Below are positions 48,173-58,203 of a stretch of 64,000 nt of DNA, piece by piece. The translations under genes and the position numbers were made by a program. The DNA comes from Gordionus sp. m RMFG-2023 (lineage: Eukaryota > Nematomorpha > Gordioida > Chordodea > Parachordodidae): the NCBI RefSeq assembly GCF_954871325.1, contig NC_088779.1, forward strand, positions 16,742,846-16,806,845. Direction: 5' to 3'. The notes below the pieces were generated by a model. That model had not been told where the DNA came from. It searched no databases and saw nothing but the letters and a program-made list of their open reading frames with translations. How positions within the stretch are numbered: the stretch's first letter is position 1; each line of letters starts with the position of its first letter.

Positions 48173-48410
48173 ATGAATAAAGAAAATATATCTAAAAAAA
48201 CAAAAAATAATTTATATAAAGTAAAAGAAAATTAAGATAATAATAAACTAAAATCTTCAATGTGGAAACAATTTAAAATCATTTTCGATGAAAATGACAA
48301 AAAGCTAGATTGGATTAGCTGCAATGATTGCGAATCTATATATAAATATAATAACAAAAGTGTCAGATCCTTCTTCCTTCGTCATCAATGTTCATCTGTA
48401 AATTGTTAAG
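48173..48410 (+). pseudogene. hAT transposase: N-terminal BED zinc finger piece
   Basis: After a first ATG at 48173 and a stop, the frame reads SSMWKQFKIIFDENDKKLDW and CNDCESIYKYNNK, then FLRHQC. W..F...DEN, C-x2-C and H-x-C fit the BED-type DNA-binding finger at the head of many hAT transposases. A stop follows; the 48430-50282 element lies directly downstream. It belongs with 50290-50940 and 54607-55830. Confidence 0.65.
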
Positions 48411-48429
48411 ATTTGATAAATAATAAAAA

Positions 48430-50282
48430 ACAGTGGCGTCGCTAGGGGGGGGGCGCAGGGGCTCGAGCCCCCTTAAAAATTTGAATAGCCCCCTGAAGCA
48501 AAATTTTTTTTATGGCTCCTTAATATCCCCTTGAACTAAAAATAAATTTTTTTGATTGCCCACTGAATGATTTCTTTTATAATTCTATTAAGTTATATAT
48601 AGATATAATTTTATTATTTAGAATTTAATAAGACTATTTAAATTTTTATTAAATGAAAATTATTTTAATTATTAGATTAGATTAATACATATAAATTATA
48701 TTTTCACTATGTCAGCTTGCAATCAAATTCTGTATTAAAAATATAATATCAATAACTAACTAAATATTAATTTAGCTCTAACAGTTGAAATTTAATTGAC
48801 TTTTATTTTTTAAATTATTATTTAACCCTGATTAAATAAATATAATCATATATTATTTGAAAATTAACAAATATAATATTGTAATTAGCTGAGTTCAAAA
48901 TGATTAATCAACTGTATATTTATTTTGAAATTTTATTATCATATCTTAAAAATATTTTCAAGGTCCAAATAAGTATAAGAGATTTCTTTATAAAAAGTAA
49001 ATAGACATATAGTTTATAATCCTCTACTATATACAGTTGTTTATAAAATATTAGATATAATGCCACTTTTATAGACGTATTTGACAGTTATATAATATAT
49101 TACAGCTAATATTATAATAAATTTTATTAATAAATGGTTTTGATAATAAATATAATAACAAATTGCATTCAAGTATTTAACGCCATCTATTTAGTTATAT
49201 ATGATTTTTTAAATTAAACATTTTATTATTCATCTTGCAATAGATATAATAAATTTGATATCTTTTCTTATCTTTTTTACAAGTTTTCAGGAAAGATATT
49301 TTTTTCTTTTTCGAAAAACAGTCTTGAGTTAAATTTTAATTTAAGTATATTTTTGATATTTTTACAAACTACTATTATTTTAAGATATAATATACAAAGG
49401 TTGCGACAATATATAAAATCTTAATTGTTTCATCATATCATTCTGGTTATTATTTTATAGTTAGGAAATGTTTCATTTCTAATATGGCATTGCCGTGTAA
49501 ATAACTCCAGGCTTCAATATATTTGCATAATTATTTCTTCCAAAGATTTTTAGTGTTTTTATTTAATCAATTTATCCAACATAATAAATTCTGATATTAG
49601 TTTACATCGTGAGTGTCATGGCTATTACTGCAAATTAACCAGCATCTATTATTTATGTTGCTATGTAATTTAAGATTATTACTATAACGGCTGAGAGCAT
49701 ATTTTAGATATATAATAATGGTCAACTGTGTAGTCGTTTATATACCATTTAAAATGGAAGATAATCTTTTAAAAATTTAATATCTCACAATAATTTTCTT
49801 GATTACTTATCTAGCTTCCATAATTTCATCTAAGAGGAAGCTCTAACCACCATATAGTTTTATGATTTGGATTGGTCGTTTATAATCTCTCCTACAAAAA
49901 TTGTTGATTTGGTTTAGGCCTATAAACCTTTCCTTATTAGTCCATTCTATAAAACATTGTCTAAAATGGTTACAGAGAATTATACTAGTTTGATAACCTT
50001 TTGTCAATGTAAGTTGCTAAGAATTATATTATTGCATTATGTGATTTTTTATATGCCAGTTTATTTTGTATGCATAATATAATAAATGACAAAATATTAA
50101 AATCAGAATAATTGTTCAGTTAACTAATTTTAAAAAAGTATAATATATTAATAAAAACCCGGCCGAAGGCCGGGCAAAAGCGGGGCGAAGGCCCGCCAAT
50201 TGGAAGGTATGGGAAGCGAAACCCCCCATAAATTTTTTTTTAGTTGAACCCCCTGAGATTATGAAGGCTAGCGACGCCTCTG
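48430..50282. mobile_element. 1.85-kb non-autonomous hAT-like element, CAGTGGCG group
   Basis: The left end CAGTGGCGTCGCTAGG and the right end (inverted: CAGAGGCGTCGCTAGC) match at 14 of 16 positions. Flanks are A-runs (ATAAAAAA and AAAAAAAT), so the target duplication cannot be set exactly. GGCCGAAGGCCGGG and GCGAAGGCCCGCC hairpins lie near the right end (50160-50195). The interior at about 48985-49200 is similar to the middle of 43201-44399 in the same orientation, including the phrase TTTAACGCCATCTATTTA. It interrupts the hAT transposase between its BED finger and the next readable part. Confidence 0.85.
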
Positions 50283-50289
50283 AAAAAAA

Positions 50290-50940
50290 TATCCGGATAT
50301 TTTCAAAGACAATTATCAATTAAACAAAACGATAAAATCGGGTCCTATAGCCAATTTTGTAGAATATTGGGCTAGAGATATTAGGTATTTTAATTTTTAT
50401 TAAATTATTCTTTTACCTTTATTTAGGCCATCAAGGGCCAGGATTTGTAAATATTTTACAAAGATTTTTAGACTTAGTGGCAACATATGGAAAATTGGAA
50501 GCCGAAAAAATTATTCCTTGCCCCACAACCGTTAGCAGGCACATATCCAAAGTTACTGAGGATCTTAAGGAAATATTATTTCCTAAAATTGGAGAAATGA
50601 TAAAAAATTCTATTTGCTCACGTACTACAGATATGTGGTGCGAAGATTTTACAAAAACCGATTATATATCTTTATCAATCCATTATATACAAAATTGGAA
50701 AAAAAATTTCTTTTTATTTCAAAATTTCAAGAGGAAAAAAAGACGGGAGAAAATATTCTTAAAGAATTATTAAAAAAAAATTTTAAACTTGGTGTGCCCT
50801 GAGAATACTTTTCCAAGCTCATCTTTGTCACCGACCAAGGAGCAAATATTAAAAAAGCGCTGAAGGGTAAATTTTTTGTTATTGATCTAATTGGTAGATA
50901 TTATAATAATTTATGAGAGATTCTGTATACACCTTATAAA
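50290..50940 (+). pseudogene. hAT transposase: middle piece
   Basis: SGPIANFVEYWARDIR comes first, then perhaps a 50-60-bp intron (GTATTTTAAT ... TTATTTAG, about 50391-50427). Next are GPGFVNILQRFLDL, ATYGKLEAEKIIPCPTTVSR, HISKVTEDLKEIL and SRTTDMWCEDFTKTDYISL. D-x-W in TTDMWC and the following T..YISL correspond to the first catalytic-aspartate block of hAT transposases (TxDxWt...YxxL). Further on, 50817-50870 reads KLIFVTDQGANIKKALKG, matching VTDxgaNxxkA, which has the second aspartate. One frameshift and one stop lie between the last two blocks. The 51012-54598 element cuts it off. Confidence 0.85.
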
Positions 50941-51129
50941 CATTCATATTTAGAGAACTATATTTTCCGTTTATTTTTTAAATATTAGATTTAATAGACT
51001 AAACTGTTCAGTAGTGTTGTTAATCGGCTTAGCCGAGTCAGCTCGAACAGAGCTCACCCAAATTTTGAGTCGTTTTTTTCGACTCCAACTTAAAATATTG
51101 GTCGTTTTTTACCACTTCGACCCGAGTTC

Positions 51130-51540
51130 AAGCCGAAAAAAACGACTTCGACCCAAAATATGGGTCGTTTTTTCGACTCCGACCCAAGTCCAAGCTGAAA
51201 ATAACGACCTCGACCCAAAATATGGGTCGTTTTTTACGACTCCGACTCAAAATTTGGGTTGTATTTTTCGACTCAAACTTGAAATTTGGGTCGTATTTTT
51301 CGACTCAAACTTGAAATTTGGGTCGTATTTTTCGACTCAAACTTGAAGTTTGGGTCATATTTTTCGACTCAAACTTGAAGTTTGGGTCATATTTTTCGAC
51401 TCAAACTTGAAGTTTGGGTCGTATTTTTCGATTCAAACTTGAAATTTGGGTCGTATTTTTCGACTCAAACTTGAAGTTTGGGTCGTTTTTCTGACTCAGA
51501 CTCAAACATCGGGTCGTTTCATTCAATCAGACCCAAAATA
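51130..51540. repeat. 32-bp minisatellite in the left arm
   Basis: Units of the form CGACTCAAACTTGAAATTTG plus GGTCGTATTTTT repeat about a dozen times with a 32-bp period, more regular in 51255-51485. Each unit has CGAC and GTCG in inverted relation. The inverse set lies in the right arm (54340-54560) with fewer units, so the two arms differ in copy number. Confidence 0.9.
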
Positions 51541-52229
51541 TGGATCTTTTTTTAAAGACGACTTAAAGTTAGGGTTGCTTTTTTTCACCCCTAACCCAAT
51601 ATCTAGATCATTTTTTTCGACCAAAAGTCAAATAACATTTAGTATATATTAATATTATAGGCGGGAAAGTTACTTAAAACTTCTTTAAATTGCTCTGATT
51701 AACTATTCATCATAGTTATATTTTAAAATTTTTAAGTGAAGATGTACCATAGAAAAGTGCCATTTGTCAAGATGGTTATTTTTGAACTTTTTTAAATGAA
51801 ATAGATAAAAATATATATTGTAGACATGTTAAATCAAAATTTCAGTGATGATGTACCATAGATAAGTGGTAATTGTCATAATCGCTATTTTTGAACTTTT
51901 TTGAGTTTTTTTAAAGGAAATATCTAAAAATATATATTCTAAACATGTTAAATTAAAAATTCATTGGGGATGTATCATAGTGAAAAGAATAAGGATGGTG
52001 ACGATATGGTGCGAGGTGCGAGTCAGTAAAAATATATTTTATTAACTAATTTCTTTTTCTTTTCTAAAGGTATATATACATTTTCTAAAATATAAATTAG
52101 AATATAAAACGAAATACAAAAAAATAAAATAATATAAAAAAAGTAAGGTTACGCCGTTTATAAAATAAAATTAGATTATAACAAAAAATAAAATTTATAT
52201 TGTAATTAGAATAATGCAACACATAGATA

Positions 52230-52910
52230 GGTGACAATTGTCATAATCGCTATTTTTGAACTTTTTCAGATTTTTTTAAAGGAAATAGCTAAAAATATAT
52301 ATTCTAAACATGTTAAATTAAAAATTCAGTGAGGATGTATCATAGATAGGTGACAATTGTGGTAATCGCTATTTTTTAACTTTTTTTAAAGCAAATTGCT
52401 AAAAATGAATATTCTAAACATGTTAAATTAAAAATTCAGTGAGGATGTATCATAGATAGGTGACAATTGTCATAATCGCTATTTTTGAACTTTTTCAAAT
52501 TTATTTAAAGGAAATAGCTAAAAATATATATTCTAAACATGTTAAATTAAAAATTCAGTGAGGATGTATCATAGATAGGTGACAATTGTCATAATCGTTA
52601 TTTTTGAACTTTTTGAATTTTTTTAAAGCAAATAACTAAAAATATATATTCTAAACATGTTAAATTAAAAATTCAGTGAGGATGTATCATATATAGGTGA
52701 CAATTGTCATAATCGCTATTTTTGAACTTTTTCAAATTTTTTTAAAAGAAATATCTAAAAATATATATTCTAAACATGTTAAATTCAGTGAGGATGTATC
52801 ATAGATAGGTGACAATTGTCATAATCGCTATTTTTGAACTTTTTCAAATTTTTTTAAAGGAAATATTTAAAAATATATATTCTAAACATGTTAAATTAAA
52901 AATTCAGTGA
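52230..52910. repeat. ~119-bp tandem array, left
   Basis: TGACAATTGTCA (one copy changed to TGACAATTGTGG) begins at 52232, 52351, 52461, 52580, 52698 and 52810, with spacings of 119, 110, 119, 118 and 112. Each unit also has TAAACATGTTAAATTAAAAA and GAGGATGTATCATA. Unit orientation is opposite to that of the right array. Confidence 0.95.
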
Positions 52911-53169
52911 TCTATGGTACATCATCACTGAAATTTTGATTTAACATGTCTACAATATATATTTTTATCTATTTCATTTAAAAAAGTTCAAAAATAACCA
53001 TCATGACAAGTGGCACTTTTCTATGGTACATCTTCATTTAAAAATTTAAAAATATAACTATGATGAATAGTTAATCAGAGCATTATAATTTAAAGAAGCT
53101 TTAAGTTACTTTCCCGCCTATAATATTAAGATATACTAAATGTTATTTGACTTTTGGTCTAAGAAAATA

Positions 53170-54030
53170 GTTCAAAAATAGCGATTATGACAATTGTCAC
53201 CTATCTATGATACATCCTCACTGAATTTTTAATATAACATGTTTAGAATATATATTTTTAGCTATTTCCATTAAAAAAATTTGAAAAAGTTCAAAAATAG
53301 GGATTATGACAATTGTCACCTATCTATGATACATCCTCACTGAATTTTTAATTTAACATGTTTAGAATATATATTTTTAGATATTTCCTTTAAAAAAAAT
53401 TTGAAAAAGTTCAAAAATAGCGATTATGACAATTGTCACCTATCTATGATACATCCTCACTGAATTTTTAATTTAACATGTTTAGAATATATATTTTTAG
53501 ATATTTCCTTTAAAAAAATTTGAAAAAGTTCAAAAATAGCGATTATGACAATTGTCACCTATCTATGATACATCCTCACTGAATTTTTAATTTAACATGT
53601 TTAGAATATATATTTTTAGATATTTCCTTTAAAAAAATTTGAAAAAGTTCAAAAATAGTGATTATGACAATTGTCACCTATCTATGATACATCCTCACTG
53701 AATTTTTAATTTAACATGTTTAGAATATATATTTTTAGATATTTCCTTTAAAAAAATTTGAAAAAGTTCAAAAATAGCGATTATGACAATTGTCACCTAT
53801 CTATGATACATCCTCACGAATTTTTAATTTAACATGTTTAGAATATATATTTTTAGCTATTTCCTTTAAAAAAAATTGAAAAAGTTCAAAAATAGCGATT
53901 ATGACAATTGTCACCTATCTATGATACATCCTCACTGAATTTTTAATTTAACATGTTTAGAATATATATTTTTAGCAATTTGCTTTAAAAAAACTTAAAA
54001 AAGTTCAAAAATAGCGATTATGACAATTAC
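53170..54030. repeat. ~119-bp tandem array, right
   Basis: TGACAATTGTCA begins at 53188, 53307, 53427, 53546, 53665, 53784 and 53902, and a variant (TGACAATTACCA) at 54021. Spacings are 118-120 bp, tighter than in the left array. Units are the inverse of those at 52230-52910, with very few differences among them, which suggests recent amplification or homogenisation. Confidence 0.95.
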
Positions 54031-54606
54031 CACTTATCTATGGTACATCATCACTGAAATTTTGATTTAACATGTCTACAATATATATTTTTATCTATTT
54101 CATTTAAAAAAGTTCAAAAATAACCATCATGACAAATGGCACTTTTCTATGGTACATCTTCACTTAAAAATTTTAAAATATAACTATGATGAATAGTTAA
54201 TCAGAGCATTATAATTTAAAGAAGCTTTAAGTAACTTTCCCGCCTATAATATTAATAATATACTAAATGTTATTTGACTTTTGGTCGAAAAAAATGATCT
54301 AGATATTGGGTTAGGGGTGAAAAAAAGCAACCCTAACTTTAAGTCGTCTTTAAAAAAAAAGATCCATATTTTGGGTCGGATTGAATGAAACGACCCGATG
54401 TTTGAGTCTGAGTCAGAAAAACGACCCAAACTTTGAGTTGGAGTTGAAAAATACGATCTAAACTTCAAGTTTGAGTCGAAAAATACGACCCAAACTTCAA
54501 GTTTGAGTCGAAAAATACAACCCAAATTTTAAGTCGGAGTCGTAAAAAAAGACCCGAGCTTTGGGTCGGGGTCGCGACTCGCGGCTTTAACAACACTACT
54601 GTTCAG

Positions 54607-55830
54607 CACATATGTTGAACACAATTCTCCGCAATGCTTTCCAGCCAAATTTTATTTTGGAAAATACTCCTGAGATTAATAACATTTTGATCATTGCAAA
54701 ATCGTTGACCACTTATTTCAAACAAACATAAAATATCTGAGCAAGACGTTACAACAAAATATTAATATAAGATGGAATACAAAACATAAGATGCTACAAA
54801 GCGTTTATATAATGTATGAGATTTTATCGTTCTTACAATCTCGTGATATGAGTGAAAGAATGGGATCTATGGGAAAGGAAGGTTTAAAAGCACTGATAGA
54901 TTATTTGGAGCCATATAAAGATGCAACTAATGTTCTTGAGAGCGACTGCAGGCCTACACTAAAGAACGTTCTTATATGGTATAAAAATTAGTATTTTGGG
55001 ATTTATGCATATCATTTCATTATTTATAAAAAAATAGGTATAAACTTCTACATGAGCACAAATAAATATGGATATAATGGGAAAAACAAATTGTGAAAAA
55101 GAAATAAATTTAATAAATTAATGAGCTAAAAATATTATAATTAAAAAATTTGAAATCCATGTTTCATAAAATTTCAAAATTTTTAATACCAAAGTTCGAC
55201 AAATGAGAATGTTGACGTCGGAAGAAATTAATGAAGTAAAAAAACATATTGGATTTGATTTGCATCGAAGAATATAACATCGACGTGGATGAAAATCTTA
55301 TTTTACCCCTTTCCCCAAATACAAAGAGAATCAAATTAAAGGGTATTAATAAATTAAAAATTGCTTAGCTCTATTAAATGCAATGTTTGAAATAAATAGC
55401 ATCCGCTTCAAAATTAAACCCCAACATATGGGAGGATTAGGTTGTTACAGAGGAGAGTATTGTACCTAATGACATAACAAAATATTTAAATCTTAAAGTA
55501 ACCAGTTTTGATATGTACAATTTAGCAAAATTTTAAGTTGTATATTACACTTAATTTAAATTACTTTATTAAATTTATTATAATTGGTTTTACTTTTATT
55601 TAAAGATCTCAATTGAGGAAGAGGATATACTTCAAACGGATATCCTACTTTGGTGGAAACGACAAGAAATTTGTCAAAGCTATCAAGATTAGCAAGAAAA
55701 ATATTAGCAATTCCTGCAACTAGTGCTTCTTCCGAACGCTGATTTAGCATTGCTGGAAGATTTTTAGAACAATGAAGAACGTGTTTGAGTCCAGAAAATG
55801 TAGATTCATTATTATTTTTGCATTATAATT
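54607..55830 (+). pseudogene. hAT transposase: C-terminal piece
   Basis: The reading resumes at 54607 with HMLNTILRNAFQPNFILEN, continues through AKSLTTYFKQT and a RWNTKHKMLQSVYIMYEIL block, and then 54791-54991 is open (SMGKEGLKALIDYLEPYKDA). Matching hAT blocks are HxLNxxL near the third catalytic region and the TRWNSxxxML motif. After a poorly readable stretch, 55610-55830 gives LRKRIYF-like and DILLWWKRQ blocks. A dimerisation tail follows, SNSCN in one frame and TSASSER in another, then FLEQ and LSPENVDSLLFLHY-like sequence. Several stops and frame changes show that the gene is dead. Confidence 0.85.
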
Positions 55831-56204
55831 ACATATAATATTAATTTTACATTAATATTTTTTTCATATATATTCAATTTGATCAAATAAATTGTCCATA
55901 ATTTACATTGATTATTTTTATACTTATATTAATTTCCTAAATTATAAACTTTTTGTAAAGGAGTAATTAAATATTTTTATTAGATGCTTAAAAAAATGAA
56001 AGAATGACCATTAAGCGGGCTTGGGTTAAAAATTTTTTATAAATAATGGGAGGGCAGGTAAAAAATTTTAAACTAATGGGCGGGCGGGTAAGGAATTTTA
56101 GACAAATGGGCGGGGCGGGTATAAATTTTTTTGAAAAATATGGGCGGGCTGGGCGAGCGGGTTAAATTTTTTTTTTAAATTGGATGCAGACCTCTAATAG
56201 AGAT

Positions 56205-56779
56205 ACAATTAAGAATGTAACTAGATATGGATACTTTTTATAAAATGTATTTAGAAAATATACAATTTACGTTCCTATACTCAACTTCCTGAATACTTAA
56301 AAAATCTTTTTTTTTCTGAGAAATTTTTTTCAAATTCCAATTTCCATATTTTTTCAAGGTTATTAGACAATTTTCTTTAAATCACAAATTTTTAATTGAG
56401 GAATTATTTTTTGAGAATTTTTAAAATTATTATTGTAGATTTCTTTTTCCAATTGTTTAAAATTTTTATTTGGGGAACTTTTTTTCGAGTATCAAAAAAA
56501 TAGTAAATTAAAAATATTTTCGAAGAAATTATTTTCAGAGGGAATTTTTCCCTATAAATTATTTTTAAGCGAAATTGAGGCGAGAGGGGGGGGGGGTATA
56601 TCGGCTCCCCCATAACTCCACCCTGAAGGTATAGCCTTGTATATAATCCATGAAAATTTTTAAATAAACTATGTACTTATGATTCATTATTTATTATTTA
56701 AATTAATTATCTCTTTTCTTAGCTAGCACACTAATAAATAAACTAATATGTATAATGTAAAATTTTTGTCAAAAAATAA
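56205..56779. other. A+T-rich DNA; 3' flank of the PIGC exon
   Basis: No gene seen. A run of about 11 G at 56586-56596 with CGGCTCCCCCATAACTCCACCCTG (24 bp, closing near 56623) resembles a worn hAT end (inverted start CAGGGTGGAGTTATGG). On the minus strand the region 56640-56779 would be the 3' untranslated part of PIGC and holds AATAAA-type signals in either orientation. Confidence 0.35.
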
Positions 56780-57466
56780 TTATTTAATAACAGCTTCATC
56801 CCATGGACCATAAATATTATTTTTGTAAATTTGCATTCTAACAAATATATATGGAACAATTAAGGTAATGAGAATATTTATAAAAATGGTAGCCAGGGCT
56901 ATATGTTTAAAATTGTCAATGTGATTATTAATGAGCTTATAAGTAAATAAGTAATAATAAAAATTATTTGTATTATCTTTATCGTAAATTATTAAATTCT
57001 GCTTGGGATTTAAAGTCCATAATGATATAAAAGATAGAATAGATAAAAATATTGTTAATATTCTTTGATCAGTATAAAGAATTATATTAATATATGTATT
57101 TTTTAACAACTTATTCACTTTTCTTATATAAATAGTAAAATCTTTAGTAATTTTTTCAATATGATTCTCATTATCATAGTTATTATAACAATTATGGGTG
57201 TCAAAGCTGACAGCAATCACATTATTTTTAACAAAATGTAGTTCATTATACTGGCAATTAAATTCATTTTTGTAATTTTTTTGACATGAAATATAATTTG
57301 ATTTTATCTTCAATCTCATTTCAGGCCATAATCCAAATACCAATGCAGCTAAAGAAGTAGTTATGAAAGAATGAAAGGGTGATTGTGGTAATCGAGAAGC
57401 TAAACACAATGAACCAAAAAGTGCAGAATTGAATGCAACGCCATGTTTTTTACCATTTTGATACAT
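56780..57466 (-). CDS. PIGC: PIG-C, GPI-GlcNAc transferase subunit C, C-terminal exon
   Basis: PIG-C is a membrane subunit of the endoplasmic-reticulum complex that transfers GlcNAc to phosphatidylinositol, the first step of GPI-anchor synthesis. The minus-strand frame is open for 228 codons. Residues 12-50 contain AFNSALFGSLCLASRLP and LVFGLWPEMRLKIK, matching LNMAIFASVCLASRLP and the FALWPML..KLK stretch of animal PIG-C. The last 25 residues contain VRMQIYKNNIYGPWDEAVIK, against [20 protein letters not shown] in human. Hydrophobic segments include LTIFLSILSFISL and LATIFINILITLIVPYIF. Between them, about residues 55-130 form an N/K/Y-rich stretch with no counterpart in the roughly 297-residue human protein. 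The N-terminal half is missing, so the methionine at 57466 is probably internal to an exon; upstream exons were not found. Confidence 0.85.
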   Translation of the reverse strand: MYQNGKKHGVAFNSALFGSLCLASRLPQSPFHSFITTSLAALVFGLWPEMRLKIKSNYISCQKNYKNEFNCQYNELHFVKNNVIAVSFDTHNCYNNYDNENHIEKITKDFTIYIRKVNKLLKNTYINIILYTDQRILTIFLSILSFISLWTLNPKQNLIIYDKDNTNNFYYYLFTYKLINNHIDNFKHIALATIFINILITLIVPYIFVRMQIYKNNIYGPWDEAVIK

Positions 57467-57513
57467 CCCAATATCTTTCCTTATTTATGAATTAAAATTA
57501 AAATATAAGTAGG

Positions 57514-57563
57514 AATGTAGGTCTAGGCCAAAGTGTGGCTGGTCATCCCAAGCTAGACCTAAA
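57514..57563. repeat. Short inverted repeat upstream of the PIGC exon
   Basis: TAGGTCTAGGCC and AGCTAGACCTA form an imperfect hairpin of about 45 bp, with G+C higher than the surroundings. It may be a tiny MITE or a hAT end remnant. Confidence 0.4.
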
Positions 57564-58203
57564 AATATTTTTTTATAAGGAGCTGATTTTAAAAATAGTT
57601 TTAAATTATATAAATAAATCAGTTGAAAATACATAATGAAGCGTTCAATATACATTTACTGCTCATATTTTAAATTTCCCTTTATTAAAATAAAAAAATT
57701 TTGGCCGGGTTGCAAAATAATATAATCTGGGGCCAAACATACTATTAAAATACCGGGATCGGGCTTAAAAATTCCAGAAGAGTTTTAGGCTATCTCCAGA
57801 CAAAACGTTATTTTGGAGCAGTTTCTTAGCACCAATATAAAATTCTCCCCTGGAAATATCGGGGACTTTTGAGCAACCTTGTAAAAATGTCACAAATTGA
57901 TTGAACCAATGAATTAGATATACCAAATCGAGTAAACCCCAAGAAAGAAAACTTAAACTACAATATATATATATATATGAAATTAATTCATCAGAGAATA
58001 GCGAGTTCAACTCATGCTTCCATTTTCAAAAATTTCAGGAGTTGAAATACCTGGATAATTACATGTATTATCAATAATTCATGTTGTAAATATAAATTGC
58101 ATTTTATGGAAATTAATTTTTCCACGCGTTTATTGCTGAGTCTATTACGATTTTTGAAATGGGCCCTTCCAAAATAAAACCAAATTCTCTCCAAAGCAAC
58201 ATT
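57564..58203. other. A+T-rich DNA; no PIGC exon recognised
   Basis: At 57700-57850 GGCCGGGTTGC, TCTGGGGCC and ACCGGGATCGGGC look like a hAT subterminal remnant. The 81-codon minus-strand frame at 57765-58010 (with GCSKVPDISRGEFYIGAKK) and the 75-codon frame at 58012-58239 have no family I can name. The second overlaps the next element's end and is probably spurious. Confidence 0.35.

Larger units (their letters stand above)
51012..54598. mobile_element. 3.6-kb foldback element with palindromic tandem arrays
   Basis: TAGTGTTGTTAA opens and its exact inverse TTAACAACACTA closes the element. A perfect 8-bp duplication, CTGTTCAG, flanks it (51004-51011, 54599-54606). The arms are almost identical inverted copies over roughly 0.9 kb: 32-bp GGGTCG-type repeats, a middle stretch with AGGCGGGAAAGTTACTT, then 119-bp units bearing TGACAATTGTCA. 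The inside is asymmetric. A left array (52230-52910) is followed by a second, inverted copy of the inner arm (52911-53165), then a right array (53170-54030) and the right arm. At 51975-52225 a non-repeat stretch interrupts the left side. No protein gene: frames over the arms translate the 32-bp repeats. Confidence 0.92.
47666..56196 (+). mobile_element. 8.5-kb hAT transposon holding two nested insertions
   Basis: The left end TAGAGGTCTGCAT and its exact inverted copy ATGCAGACCTCTA at the right are flanked by a perfect 8-bp duplication, ATAGAGAT (47658-47665 and 56197-56204). G-rich subterminal repeats (GGGCGGGCGGGTTAAGG, GGGCAGG, GGGCGGGGCGGG) lie at 47675-47775 and 56015-56160 in the same strand orientation at both sides. 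Transposase pieces on the plus strand occur at 48173-48410, 50290-50940 and 54607-55830. Between them sit two other elements, 48430-50282 and 51012-54598. Without these the element would be about 3.1 kb, a normal size for an autonomous hAT. Confidence 0.95.

Noticed and set aside
51014-51652. Two open frames of 110 and 68 codons rich in WVVF and FDSNLK repeats
   Set aside because: They translate the 32-bp minisatellite in the foldback arm; the mirror frame at 54244-54525 does the same. No start context or motif supports a protein.
53170-54030. Regular 119-bp repeats considered as a CRISPR-like array
   Set aside because: The whole unit repeats with no unique spacers, no cas-like genes exist, and the setting is eukaryotic.
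57765-58010. 81-codon minus-strand frame considered as another PIGC exon
   Set aside because: Its sequence does not match the middle or head of PIG-C, and G+C-rich repeat motifs run into it.
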